From assembly GCF_014779555.2 (NCBI RefSeq), contig NZ_CP094357.1:1364001-1428000 (forward strand): 64,000 nucleotides of DNA. The letters are read 5' to 3'. The notes below the pieces were generated by a model. It saw only the letters and a list, made by a program, of their open reading frames with translations, did no database searches and had not been told where the DNA came from. The stretch comes from Lysobacter capsici (lineage in GTDB: Bacteria; Pseudomonadota; Gammaproteobacteria; Xanthomonadales; Xanthomonadaceae). Positions 18,349 through 29,100 of this stretch are shown here, piece after piece (position 1 is the first letter of the stretch; each line of letters starts with the position of its first letter). Both the position numbers and the translations under genes were made by a program.

Positions 18349-18586
18349 GGCGGCTCCTGCAAGGTCCGGGGATTCTAGGCACAGCCGGGTAAGGCCGTGT
18401 CGAGTCGTGCGCAACGGTCCGTTTCGGACGGCCGGTCGGCGGCTCGATCGACTGGGCCATCGCCTGGGCGACCGAGCATGGGCTCGGGCGACGGCCGGCA
18501 TGGCACCGAATATACGTATTTGCTTCGCGCGGCCCGATCGTCGAGCCTAATGCCTTGGGGACATGGACTGCGCGCGCCCGGCAAAA

Positions 18587-18637
18587 CTGTCAGGCGGGCG
18601 TCAGTGCGGGGTCAGGTCACTGTCAGGATAGAGTCAT
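18587..18637 (+). promoter_or_regulatory. Five tandem GTCA half-sites at 11-bp spacing (PhoB-box-like)
   Basis: Heptamers CTGTCAG, GCGTCAG, GGGTCAG, CTGTCAG and GAGTCAT begin at 18587, 18598, 18609, 18620 and 18631, exactly 11 bp apart. This is the geometry of OmpR/PhoB-family direct-repeat sites (Pho-box heptamer CTGTCAT plus 4 bp). The array lies in the 328-bp region between the YceI operon (starts 18348) and the first hybrid kinase, ending 40 bp before the kinase ATG at 18677. The rest of that region shows no other clear site. Binding by a PhoB-type regulator is inference. Confidence 0.55.
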
Positions 18638-18676
18638 CGGCCGCCAGGACGGTGCGTCGGGGGAGAGGAAAGCCGG

Positions 18677-21600
18677 ATGCTGCGATCGCTGTTATGCGCC
18701 TGCCTGGGCCTGTGCGCCGCCTTCGCGGCCACCGGCGCCGTGCCCGAGGCGCCGCGCGCGCGCATCATCGGCGTGGCCGACGGGCTGCCGTCGAGCAAGG
18801 TCAACGGCATGGCTTTCGACCATGCCGGCTATCTGTGGCTGGCCACCACCGACGGCCTGGCGCGCTACGACGGCATCGGCATGAAGGTGTGGCGGCACAC
18901 GCCCGGCGATCCGGGTTCGCTGCCCGGCAACGACCTGACCCTGGTCACGGTCGACGACCGCGACCGCATCTGGGTCTCGGCCGAGGGCCGCGGCCTGAGC
19001 ATGATGGACGCGCGCCGCGCCGGTTTCGTGCATTACCGCCGCGCCGAGCAGCCGCGGATCGGCAGCGACGACACCTTCGCCGTCGCCAGCCGCAACGGCG
19101 AGGTCTGGTTCGGCACTTACGGCGGCGGCCTGCACCGGCTCGACCGCAACGGCCGCATCCACCGCTACATGCCCAAGGACGGCGACCCGCACAGCCTGCC
19201 GTCGCCGACCGTGCTGTCGCTGAGCTTCGACGACCACGGCGACCTGTGGATCGGCACCTTCAAGGGCCTGGCGCGCTGGACCGGCAACGATTTCGAACGC
19301 ATCGCCGTGCCCGGCCCGGACCCGACCCCGTGGGTGATGTCGGTTACGCCGGTCGGCGATCAACTGTGGGTCGGCGCCAAGACCGGCCTGTACCGGCGCG
19401 AGCGCGACGGCCGCTGGACCGATCCGGACTACTCGGTGATGTTCGGCAATCTCAACGCGGTGCTGACCCTGGCGCCGGACCGCGACGGCAATTTCTGGCT
19501 CGGCACCCAGCGCAGCATCTGGCGCGCGGCGCCGGGCGCGGTGCCGTTGCCGGTGGCGCTCGGGCCGTCGCGACCGGCGCGTCCGGTGCAGCAGATCGTC
19601 GGCCAGGACGACGGTTCGTTCTGGTTCCCGCTGGCCGGCGTCGGCGTGGGCTATCTGCGTTCGGACTGGCGCCGCATCGCCCAGTACTCGCGCGAGCGCG
19701 GCACCTTGTCGAGCGAGCTGTACACCGCGGTGACGCCGTCCTCGCGCGGCGGCTTCTGGCTGATCGGCGCGCGCGGCGAGATCGAGCGGCTGGGCCTGGA
19801 CGGCGTGGTCGAACCGGTCACCGACGGCCCGCACGACGCGATGGGCAAGGGCGGCATTCCCAATGCCGCGGTCGAGGACCGCAAGGGCCGGCTGTGGATC
19901 GCGACCAGCCGCAATAATCTGGTGCGGATCGATCCGTCGGGGATCTGGCGCGACTGGACCGTCGACACGCCCGAACCGGTGCTCGGCGGCGAGCCCGACC
20001 GGATGGTGATCGCGCCCGACGGCACGTTGTGGATTTCCTACCTCACCCAAGGCCTGCAACAGCGCGACACCGACAGCGGTCAGGTGCTGGCTTCGATCCT
20101 GGTCGGCAGCCAGCAGGGCATCGGCAGCGGCGATCTGGATTCGATGGCGTTCGCGCCCGACGGCGTGCTGTGGATCGCCTCCGGCCAGGGCCTGCTGCGC
20201 CGCGACGCGGCCGGCAACATCATGCGCCCGGTGCCCGGACTGCCGGCCGACCGGGTATTCGGTTTCGTGTTCGAAAGCGCGTCCAGCCTGTGGCTGCAGC
20301 GCTTGAACGGGCTGGAGCACTACACCCTCGACAGCCGCGGCCGCTGGCAGCTGGAATCGCGCGCCGGGGTCGAGGACGGCATTCCCGCGGTCGAAGGCAC
20401 CGGCCTGTTTCGCGATCGCGGCGGCAAGATCTGGTTGCCGACCTCGCGCGGCCTGTTCCGCTGGGACCCGCTGCGCCGGCACCTGCGCCGCTTCGGCGTG
20501 CAAGACGGCATGAGCAGCCAGGAATTCCTGCGCCGCACCTCGGTGCTGACCCGCGACGGCGTGCTGGCCGCATCGTTGTCCGACGGCAGCGTGGTGTTGA
20601 TCGACACCGCCTTGCCCGATCCGCCGCCGCGCCAGCCGCGCCTGCAATGGCATCAGCTCGACGTGCGCCGGCATGGGCGCTGGGTGCCGCTGCCGTTGCA
20701 GAACCCGGCGCGCGCGTCTGGCTCCGAGCGCGCCTCGCGCTACGAATCGATGCCGTCGCTGGCGCCGGACGATCGCGAGATGCGCGTGCAGATGCGCCTG
20801 CTGTCGTTCGACGATCCGCAGGGCAATCGCTATTACACCCGCCTGGACGGTTACGACAACGACTGGGTCTCGGTCGGCGAAACCGGCGAGCGCATCTTCG
20901 CCGGACTGCCGTCGGGCAATTACCTGCTGCATGCGCGCGCGGTCGACGCCAACGGCAACGTCGCCGAGGAACGCACGCTCGAATTCAACGTGCGCCCGCC
21001 GTGGTGGCGCACGCCGCCGGCGTTGGCGGCGTTGATCGGACTGATCGCGCTGGCGGTGTGGTCGGGCGCGGCGGCGTGGCGCCGCAGGCTCAAGCGGCGC
21101 TTGTCGTGGCAACGCGCCGAACACGAGCGCGAGGTGGCCAAGCAGGCGTCGTTGGCGAAGACGCGGTTTTTGGCGACGCTCGGGCATGAGGTGCGCACGC
21201 CGATGACGGGTGTGTTGGGGATGAGCGAGTTGTTGCTCGACACGCAACTGGACGAAAGGCAGCGCGGCTATACGCAATCCATTCGACGAGCTGGCGAACA
21301 TTTGCTGCGGCTAGTCAACGATGCGCTGGATCTGGCGCGGATCGAGTCGGGCAAGCTGGAACTCGCCGACGAAGCCTTCGATCTGCGCGCGCTGGTCGAT
21401 CAGGCCGCCGAGTTGATGCGGCCGCTGGCGCAGCAGCGCGGCTTGAGCTTCGAGGTCAAGGTCGCCGCGAGCGCGCCGCAGGGCCTGCGCGGCGATCCGA
21501 GCCGGGTTTGCCAGGTGCTGATGAACCTGCTGGGCAACGCGATCAAGTTCACCGAAGTCGGGCGGGTCGGGCTGGTGGTCGAGGCGCTGTCGCCGCGGGG

Positions 21601-22282
21601 CGTGCGTTTCGAAGTGGCCGACACCGGGCCGGGCTTGAACGAAGAACAGAAGGCGCGGCTGTTCCGCCGCTTCGAACAGGCCGAAGGCGCGCGCACCGCG
21701 GCGCGTTACGGCGGCAGCGGGTTGGGGCTGGCGATCTGCCAGGAACTGGCCGCGGCGATGGAAGGGCAGATCGCGGTGTACAGCGAGCCGGGGCAGGGGG
21801 CGCGGTTCGTGTTCGATTTGCCGTTGGCTGAGGTGGAACCGCCGCGGGTGGTCGGGAATTCAACGCCGGAGCCTTCTTTGCGTGGCTTGCAGGTGGGGCC
21901 GTTGGCTTTGCTTTTGGTCGAAGACGATCCGACCGTCGCCGAGGTGATCGCCGGTCTGCTGCGCGTGCAGGGCCATCGCGTGACTCATGTCGCCAACGGT
22001 CTGGCGGCGCTGGCCGAAGTGGCGACCGCGAATTTCGATCTGGCCTTGCTCGATCTCGATCTGCCCGGCATCAACGGGCTCGATCTCGCGCGCCAGTTCC
22101 GCGCCCAGGGCTTCGCCCAGCCGCTGATCGCGGTGACCGCGCGCGCCGATGCCGACGCCGAACCGCAGGCCAGCGCGGCCGGTTTCGACCGCTTCCTGCG
22201 CAAACCGGTGACCGGCGCGATGCTGGCCGATGCCTTGCGCGCGGTGTTGCAGCCGAGCGCGGAGCCGGCGGCCGACGAATAA
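18677..22282 (+). CDS. Hybrid histidine kinase with beta-propeller sensor (first of three)
   Basis: 1201 residues; the ATG follows a GGGGAGAGGAAAG ribosome site. Layout: signal peptide about 1-21, repeated Reg_prop blades (GYLWLATTDGLARYDG type) about 30-650 forming a periplasmic propeller, a Y_Y_Y domain about 715-775, one membrane helix about 782-803, then a short linker. Next come HisKA with FLATLGHEVRTPM (phospho-His837), HATPase about 937-1052 (N box NLLGNAIKF, G boxes), and a C-terminal receiver from about 1076 (phospho-Asp1126 in LLDLDLPG, Lys in RKPVTG). There is no HTH, so output must go through phosphotransfer to another protein. The ligand is unknown; related receptors often sense oligosaccharides. 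Two paralogues follow. Confidence 0.95.
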   Translation: MLRSLLCACLGLCAAFAATGAVPEAPRARIIGVADGLPSSKVNGMAFDHAGYLWLATTDGLARYDGIGMKVWRHTPGDPGSLPGNDLTLVTVDDRDRIWVSAEGRGLSMMDARRAGFVHYRRAEQPRIGSDDTFAVASRNGEVWFGTYGGGLHRLDRNGRIHRYMPKDGDPHSLPSPTVLSLSFDDHGDLWIGTFKGLARWTGNDFERIAVPGPDPTPWVMSVTPVGDQLWVGAKTGLYRRERDGRWTDPDYSVMFGNLNAVLTLAPDRDGNFWLGTQRSIWRAAPGAVPLPVALGPSRPARPVQQIVGQDDGSFWFPLAGVGVGYLRSDWRRIAQYSRERGTLSSELYTAVTPSSRGGFWLIGARGEIERLGLDGVVEPVTDGPHDAMGKGGIPNAAVEDRKGRLWIATSRNNLVRIDPSGIWRDWTVDTPEPVLGGEPDRMVIAPDGTLWISYLTQGLQQRDTDSGQVLASILVGSQQGIGSGDLDSMAFAPDGVLWIASGQGLLRRDAAGNIMRPVPGLPADRVFGFVFESASSLWLQRLNGLEHYTLDSRGRWQLESRAGVEDGIPAVEGTGLFRDRGGKIWLPTSRGLFRWDPLRRHLRRFGVQDGMSSQEFLRRTSVLTRDGVLAASLSDGSVVLIDTALPDPPPRQPRLQWHQLDVRRHGRWVPLPLQNPARASGSERASRYESMPSLAPDDREMRVQMRLLSFDDPQGNRYYTRLDGYDNDWVSVGETGERIFAGLPSGNYLLHARAVDANGNVAEERTLEFNVRPPWWRTPPALAALIGLIALAVWSGAAAWRRRLKRRLSWQRAEHEREVAKQASLAKTRFLATLGHEVRTPMTGVLGMSELLLDTQLDERQRGYTQSIRRAGEHLLRLVNDALDLARIESGKLELADEAFDLRALVDQAAELMRPLAQQRGLSFEVKVAASAPQGLRGDPSRVCQVLMNLLGNAIKFTEVGRVGLVVEALSPRGVRFEVADTGPGLNEEQKARLFRRFEQAEGARTAARYGGSGLGLAICQELAAAMEGQIAVYSEPGQGARFVFDLPLAEVEPPRVVGNSTPEPSLRGLQVGPLALLLVEDDPTVAEVIAGLLRVQGHRVTHVANGLAALAEVATANFDLALLDLDLPGINGLDLARQFRAQGFAQPLIAVTARADADAEPQASAAGFDRFLRKPVTGAMLADALRAVLQPSAEPAADE

Positions 22283-22615
22283 GCCGGCGCGGCGATTCGA
22301 TCGTTGAAAGACGCAGCTAAGCCTGCGCGACGTGAATCCGACGCTCATTTCGGTTCGCCGGATCGGCTCGCGTCAGGTTCCAGAGCGTCGCGACTCGAAC
22401 CGCTGCAAGCGACTTCGCGACAACCCAGCGCGGCCTCGCGGCCGCCGTTTCGGCGCAGAACCGTGACGTCGCGCGTCTTTAGCCACGACTCGGCACGAAT
22501 CCACGCCCCGCCCCGTGGCCCTGCGCGGCTGCGCGCTTGCGCCCGACCGGGGCCGTTGCGACGATAGCCTACCGGCCTTACCGGGAGAGAATCGCTCGCG
22601 GTCCAGGAGGAGTCC
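22283..22615. other. Intergenic region between first and second kinase
   Basis: 333 bp with no gene, terminator or GTCA array that I can see. A separate promoter for the second and third kinase genes would have to lie here. Confidence 0.4.
22605..22612 (+). promoter_or_regulatory. Strong ribosome-binding site deciding a GTG start
   Basis: AGGAGGAG sits 3 bp before GTG 22616 (7 bp counting from the first AGGAG). It is a near-perfect anti-16S match and the reason the second kinase is started at GTG, not at a later ATG. Confidence 0.8.
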
Positions 22616-25600
22616 GTGTTGGGACGTAGTCTGTGTCTGCTCCTGCTGTTGTTGTTCGGCGCTCAGTTCGCCATGCAGGCGCAGGCTCGCCTTCCGGAAA
22701 CCCCGCGCTTCCGCCGCTTCGGCCAGGAGCAGGGGCTGCCCAAGTCGGTGCTGGCGATGGAGCTCGATCAACAGGGCTATCTGTGGATCGCCACCGAGGA
22801 CGGTCTGGCGCGTTACGACGGCGTCGCCTTCAGCACCTGGCGCCACACCATCGGCCTGTCCGGCTCGTTGCCGGACAACATGCTCGAAGACCTGTACATC
22901 GACGGGCGCGACCGGATCTGGGTCGCCAGCCGCGACGGCCTGGCCTGGCTCGGCAGCGATCGCAAGGAATTCGTCCGCGTCGCATTCCGCGGCGCCGATG
23001 CTTCGTGCAGCGACGATGTGTCCTATCTGACCGGCACGCCCGACGGCGCGATCTGGACCGCGACCTACGCCGGCCACATGTGCCGCATCGCCCCGGACGG
23101 CCGCAGCGTGCAGCGCTTCGTGCCCGGCGTCGGCGCCGGCGCGCGTCTGCCGTCCGGGCCGATCACCGCCTTGCTCGCCGATGCGCGCGGCCGCCTGCTG
23201 GTCGGCACCTTGCACGGCCTGACCCGCTTCGAAAACGAGCGCTTCGCACCGATCGGCCGCGACGAAACCGCCGGCGTGCGCATCGGCGAGTTGTCGCAGG
23301 ACGTCGACGGCGCGATCTGGGTCGGCAGCCAGCGCGGTCTGTTCCGGCTCGACGCCGACGACCGCATGACCCCGGCGCCGTGGCAACTGGGCGAGGAAGC
23401 GGCCAACGCGATCGTGATCGGCGATCTCACCGGCGGCCGCTGGATCGGCACCACCGCCGGCCTGTACCGGGTCGACGCCGACAACAACGTGCGGCTGTTG
23501 CAGGACGATGCCGGCGACGGGCTGTGGGATCGCCGCAGCGGCCTGATGCAGATGCTGCGCGACAACGAAGGCGGGATCTGGTTCGTCACCTATTCGCAAG
23601 GATTGGTGTACCTGCCGCCGGACTGGAACCGTTTCGCCTCGATCACCTCGGTCGGCAGCAGCCAGATCGACCGGCTCGACGCGCGCGACATCGCGCCCGA
23701 CGGCGACGGCGGCTTCTGGCTGCTGACCGCGACCGATCTGTACCGATTGCGCCGCGGCAGCGGCGTACTGGAAACCGTCGCCGACAGCCGCGGCCTCGGG
23801 CTGAAGTGGATGCACACGCTGTTCCTGCGTCCCGACGGCACGCTGTGGATCGGTCATTCCACCGGCCTGAGCCTGTTCGATCCAACCACGCGCCAGGCGC
23901 GGGCCTGGCCGTTCGCGGCTTCGCCGTCGGCCGCATCGCAAGACCTCGGCGCGACCGTGTGGTTTCTGCACGAATTGCCCGACGGCGGTCTTTGGCTGTG
24001 GTTCTCGGACGGCTCGGTGCATCGCTACCGCGCCGACGGCACCGCGCTGCCGCCGGGCGAGGCCGAACGCGTGCTCGCGAGCAGCGGTTTCGTGACCGGC
24101 GCGGGCACCTTCGTGCAAGGTCCCGACGGCCAGCCCTGGTTCGCCGGCGTCACCGGACTCAAGCGCTGGGACGGCCAGCGTTTCGTCGCCGTCGCCGGCG
24201 GCGACATCGACGACATCCAGGTGATGAGCTTCGCCGGCCCGCAGCGCCTGTGGCTGGCGCGCAGGGGCGCGCTGGAGGCCTACCGCTGGCAGGACGGCCG
24301 CCTGCAGCCGGAACTGCGCATCGACAACAATGCCGGCTATCCCGACACCAATGTCTCGGGCCTGCTGGTCAGCCGCAACGGCACGGTCTGGGCGACCACC
24401 GCGCGCGGTTTGCTGATGATGTCGCCCGACGCCAAGCGGTTGCGCCTGTTCGGCCTGGGCGACGGCATCCCCAATGTCGAACTGACCCGCACCTCGCCGC
24501 ATCGCGGCGCCGACGGCGTGGCCGCGGCGCTGTCGCTGGACGGGCTGGTGTTGTTCGATCTGGACACGCCGTTCCCGGCCGCGCGACCGCCGCGCCTGAC
24601 TCTGGAAAGCATCAGCGCGCGACGCGAGGAAGACGAATGGTCGCTGCCGGTCGATCGCGGCAGGATCCAACTGGAATCCGACGATCGCGACCTGCGCGTC
24701 GTCGCGCGGCTGATGTCGTTTCTCGATCCGCGTTCGCACGTGTATCGCTTCAAGCTGGAAGGCTACGACCCGGACTGGATCGAACAGCGCGCCAACGGCG
24801 AGCGGGTGTTCTCGCGCCTGGAACCGGGCGACTACCGTCTGCTGGTCAAGGCCGCGGGCGCCGACGGCATCTGGTCGGAACCGGTCGGATTTTCGCTGCA
24901 CGTCAAGCCGCCGTGGTGGCGCGCGACCTGGGCGCAGATCGTGTTCGTGCTGATCGCGCTGGCGTTGCTGGCGATCGGCGCGATCGCCTATCGCCGCCGC
25001 CTGGGCCGGCGCAGCGATTGGCAACTGGCCGTGCACAAACGCGAAGTCGCCGAGCAGGCGTCCGAGGCGAAGACCCGCTTCCTGGCCACGCTGGGGCATG
25101 AGGTGCGCACGCCGATGACGGGGGTGCTGGGGATGAGCGAGTTGTTGCTCGATACGCCGCTGGATGAGAAGCAGCGCAGTTACACGCAATCGATCAGACG
25201 CGCCGGCGAACACCTCTTGCGCTTGGTCAACGACGCGCTGGATCTGGCCCGGATCGAATCGGGCAAGCTGCAACTCGAAGACCGCGCGTTCGACCTGCGC
25301 GCGATGGTCGAGGAAGCCACCGAACTGATGAAGCCGCTCGCGCGCCAGCGCGGGCTGGCGTTCCGCATCGACATCGCCGACAGCGCGCCGCAGGGCCTGC
25401 GCGGCGATCCGAGCCGGGTCCGGCAGATATTGATGAACCTGCTCGGCAACGCGATCAAGTTCACCGAGCAAGGCACGGTAAGCCTGCGGGTGGAGGCGCT
25501 GGCGCCGCGCGGCGTGCGTTTCGAAGTCGCCGACACCGGGCCGGGCTTGAACGAAGAACAAAAGGCGCGATTGTTCCGCCGCTTCGAACAGGCCGAAGGC

Positions 25601-26182
25601 GCGCGCACCGCGGCGCGTTACGGCGGCAGCGGACTGGGCCTGGCGATCTGCCAGGAACTGGCCGCGGCGATGGACGGGCAGGTGGCGGTGGTCAGCGAGG
25701 CGGGGCAGGGGGCGCGGTTCGTGCTGGATTTGCCGTTGCTCGAGGCGGAGGTGCCGGCGCCGGTTGCAGGTTCAACGCCGGAGCCTTCCTTGCGTGGCTT
25801 TCAGGTCGGCGCGCTGGCTTTGCTTTTGGTCGAAGACGACGCCACCGTCGCCGAAGTCATCGCCGGCCTGCTGCGCGCGCAAGGGCATCGAGTCAGTCAC
25901 GTGCCCAACGGCCTGGCCGCGCTGGCCGAGTTGGCGACGGCGAATTTCGACATGGCCTTGCTCGATCTGGACCTGCCCGGCATCAACGGACTCGACCTTG
26001 CGCGCCAGTTCCGCGCCCAGGGCTTCGCCCGGCCGCTGATCGCGGTGACCGCGCGCGCCGACGCCGAGGCCGAACCGCAGGCGCTGGCGGCCGGCTTCGG
26101 CGTATTCCTGCGCAAGCCGGTGACCGGCGCCATGCTGGCCGAGGCGATCACCACGGTGCTTGCGCGCGCGGACGGCGATTGA
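22616..26182 (+). CDS. Hybrid histidine kinase with beta-propeller sensor (second of three)
   Basis: 1188 residues from a GTG with a strong AGGAGGAG ribosome site. Same order as its neighbours: signal peptide about 1-24 (ending MQAQA), Reg_prop propeller about 28-645, Y_Y_Y about 700-765, a membrane helix about 775-795, HisKA (His828 in the same LGHEVRTPM motif), HATPase, and a receiver from about 1067 (Asp1117). The sensor half differs clearly from the first kinase, whereas the transmitter and receiver are almost the same. Its stop codon touches the start of the third kinase, so the two are translated from one message. Confidence 0.95.
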   Translation: MLGRSLCLLLLLLFGAQFAMQAQARLPETPRFRRFGQEQGLPKSVLAMELDQQGYLWIATEDGLARYDGVAFSTWRHTIGLSGSLPDNMLEDLYIDGRDRIWVASRDGLAWLGSDRKEFVRVAFRGADASCSDDVSYLTGTPDGAIWTATYAGHMCRIAPDGRSVQRFVPGVGAGARLPSGPITALLADARGRLLVGTLHGLTRFENERFAPIGRDETAGVRIGELSQDVDGAIWVGSQRGLFRLDADDRMTPAPWQLGEEAANAIVIGDLTGGRWIGTTAGLYRVDADNNVRLLQDDAGDGLWDRRSGLMQMLRDNEGGIWFVTYSQGLVYLPPDWNRFASITSVGSSQIDRLDARDIAPDGDGGFWLLTATDLYRLRRGSGVLETVADSRGLGLKWMHTLFLRPDGTLWIGHSTGLSLFDPTTRQARAWPFAASPSAASQDLGATVWFLHELPDGGLWLWFSDGSVHRYRADGTALPPGEAERVLASSGFVTGAGTFVQGPDGQPWFAGVTGLKRWDGQRFVAVAGGDIDDIQVMSFAGPQRLWLARRGALEAYRWQDGRLQPELRIDNNAGYPDTNVSGLLVSRNGTVWATTARGLLMMSPDAKRLRLFGLGDGIPNVELTRTSPHRGADGVAAALSLDGLVLFDLDTPFPAARPPRLTLESISARREEDEWSLPVDRGRIQLESDDRDLRVVARLMSFLDPRSHVYRFKLEGYDPDWIEQRANGERVFSRLEPGDYRLLVKAAGADGIWSEPVGFSLHVKPPWWRATWAQIVFVLIALALLAIGAIAYRRRLGRRSDWQLAVHKREVAEQASEAKTRFLATLGHEVRTPMTGVLGMSELLLDTPLDEKQRSYTQSIRRAGEHLLRLVNDALDLARIESGKLQLEDRAFDLRAMVEEATELMKPLARQRGLAFRIDIADSAPQGLRGDPSRVRQILMNLLGNAIKFTEQGTVSLRVEALAPRGVRFEVADTGPGLNEEQKARLFRRFEQAEGARTAARYGGSGLGLAICQELAAAMDGQVAVVSEAGQGARFVLDLPLLEAEVPAPVAGSTPEPSLRGFQVGALALLLVEDDATVAEVIAGLLRAQGHRVSHVPNGLAALAELATANFDMALLDLDLPGINGLDLARQFRAQGFARPLIAVTARADAEAEPQALAAGFGVFLRKPVTGAMLAEAITTVLARADGD

Positions 26183-29100
26183 ATGATTGCACTGGGTTGC
26201 ATGCCGCATGGATGCGTCGAACCGCAATGGACAGCCACCGACACGCGACCGGCATCGGTCCGCGTGCATGGCCTGCGCTGGGCGTGGCTGTTGCTGGTCG
26301 CGCTCGCGTCGGTGCTCGCATCGGTGTGCGCGCCGGTGTTCGCCGGTCTGCCGGAAACGCCGCGCCCGCGCCAGTTGACCGTCGCCGACGGCCTGCCGTC
26401 GAACACCATCAGCCGCATCGCCGAGGACCGCTTCGGCTATCTGTGGATCGCCACCAGCGAAGGCCTGGCGCGTTACGACGGCATTTCCTATCAGGTCTGG
26501 CGGCGCGAACAGGGCCTGCGCGACAACTACCTGTGGGCGGTGCATGTCGACGCCCACAACCGGGTCTGGATCGGCACCGGCCAATCGGGCCTGGCGATGC
26601 TCGACACCGACCGCAAGACCTTCCGCTATTACAACCGCGCCAACACCGCGGGCATGGGCGACGACACGGTCTGGTCGATCGCGTCCACGCCCGACGGCGC
26701 GCTGTGGTTCGGCACCCAGCACGGCGGCCTGCATCGCATGGCCAGCGACGGTTCGGTCACCCGCTACATGCCGCGCGAAGGCGATCCGCGCAGTCTGCCC
26801 AGCGACGGCATTTCCAATCTCGCCGTCGCGCCCGACGGCAATCTGTGGATCAGCACCCTGGCCGGCGCGGCGCGCTGGACCGGACGCGATTTCGAACGCG
26901 TGCCCGAGCACGCGCTCAGTTCCGATCTGGTCAACACGATCAGTTTCGAAGCCGACGGCACCGCCTGGTTCGGCACTCCGCACGGCGTCGGCGTGCGCCG
27001 CCCCGACGGGCGTTACGAGGCCAAGCCGTGGGCGCAGGTCGCGCCGAGCATGAACGTGCTCGACGTGTTGCGCCGCGATCGCACCGGCCAGTACTGGTTC
27101 GATCTGCCGCAAGGCCTCGGCATCGGCAGCGTCGACGGAATCAGCGTGGTGCCGTTGTTCAGCACCGCCAGCCAGGGCCTGGTGCGGCCGAGCTGGTCGG
27201 GCGCGTACGAAGATCGCGAAGGCGGTCTGTGGTTCGCCAGCAATGGCCACGGCCTGTGGTATCTGCCGCCGAACTGGCGCCAGTTCTCGGTGTTGACCCG
27301 CAGGCTGGAGGATCCGACCAGCTTGTCGAATGCGCACGTGCGCGGCATCGCGCCGGCGCGCGGCGGCGACATGTGGCTGGTCGGCAGCGGCGGCGTGCTC
27401 GACCGGCTCGATCCGGAAAGCGGAAAGATCACCCACGTCGCCAAGGATTTCAGCGGCAACCTCGGCCTGGAACGGGTGCTGGAGGATCGCCACGGCATGG
27501 TCTGGGTGACTTACTACGGCGGCCTGGCGCGGATCGATCCGGCCACCGGCGCGCACCGCAACTGGAGCGACAGCGATCGCCGCGATCCCGCGCCCGGCGG
27601 CACCAGCGAACTGGTCGAAAGCCAGGGCCTGCTGTGGGTGGTCGGCAGCGACGGCGAACTGCAGGCGCGCGACGCCGACGGCCATGTGGTCGATGCGTTC
27701 AAGTTCGGCGAGCGCGGCCTGCCCGAGTATCTGACTTTGGAACTGGCCGGCAACGGTCTGGACGACGAGCTGTGGATCAACGGCTCGCAGGGGCTGTGGC
27801 GTTTCAACGGCAACACGCGCCGGTTCGAACGCGTCGCCGGTTCGCCGCAAGTGCAGATCGATGCGTTCGCGCTGGAAGGCCGGCAGCGGGTGTGGATCGC
27901 GAGCTTCGGCGAACTGACCGCATACCGCTGGGACGGCCTGCGCCTGCGCCGCGAATTCAGCCTGGGCACGCGCCAAGGGATGCCGTTGACCGATGCGCGC
28001 GGGCTCACCGTCGACAGCGCCGGACGCTTGTGGATGACCACCACGCGCGGTCTGGTGCGGGTCGATCCGCAGGCGCGTTCGGTGCGCGTGTACGGGGTCA
28101 AGGACGGTCTGCCGAGCCAGGAATTCGCCGGCAAACCGGTGCCGCGCCCGGGCGACGGCCGCATTCTGATCGGCAGCCCGGAAGGCCTGGTCCTGTTCGA
28201 TCCGGCGGTGGTGCGGCCGGCGCGGCAGGCGCCGCCGCTGGTGATCGAAACCATCGAAGTGCGGCGCGGCAATCAGCGCGTCGCGTTCGCGACCAACGCC
28301 GGCGTGGCCGCGAACGCGCCGGCCGATGCCGACGCGCGCGCGGGCGCCGGCCGCGCCACCGCCGATGCGATCGCCGCGGCGGGCGCCGCGCGTCGTTCCT
28401 CGGTGCCGGCGGTGCACATCGCCGACGGCGATCGCGATCTGCGCATCATCGCGCGGCTGCTGTCGTTCAACAACGCGCAGACCAATCGCTACCGCTTCCG
28501 TCTGAGCAATTACGACCCGGGCTGGGTCGATGCCGGCGCCAACGGCGAGCGCCTGTTCTCGCAGCTGCCGCCGGGCGATTACCGGCTCGAGATCATGGCC
28601 AAGACCGCCGACAACGTGTGGACGCCGGCGCAGGTGATCGATCTGCACGTCGATTCGCCGTGGTGGTGGAGCTGGTGGGCGCTGGCCGGGGCATTGGCGC
28701 TGTGCGCGCTGCTGATGCTGTGGGTGTTGCTGGCGCATCGCAATCGCCTGCAGCGGCGTTTGTCGTGGCAGCGCGCCGAGCACGAGCGCGAAGTGGCCAA
28801 GCAGGCGTCGTTGGCGAAGACCCGGTTTTTGGCGACGCTCGGACATGAGGTGCGCACGCCGATGACGGGTGTGTTGGGCATGAGCGAGTTGTTGCTCGAT
28901 ACGCAGCTGGATCAGAAGCAGCGTAGTTACACCCAGTCGATTCGCAGCGCTGGCGAACACCTGTTGCGGTTGGTCAACGATGCGCTGGATCTGGCCCGGA
29001 TCGAATCGGGCAAGCTGGAACTGGCCGACGAACCGTTCGATCTGCGCGCGCTGGTCGACGAGGCCAGCAAGCTGATGGCGCCGCTCGCGCAGCAGCGCCG

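Noticed and set aside
18692-21301. Very long open frame antisense to the first kinase
   Set aside because: High-GC DNA opens long antisense frames; composition is Arg/Ala/Gln-rich, no ribosome site, and the sense strand encodes recognisable domains throughout. The same applies to 22373-25561 and 25772-29428.
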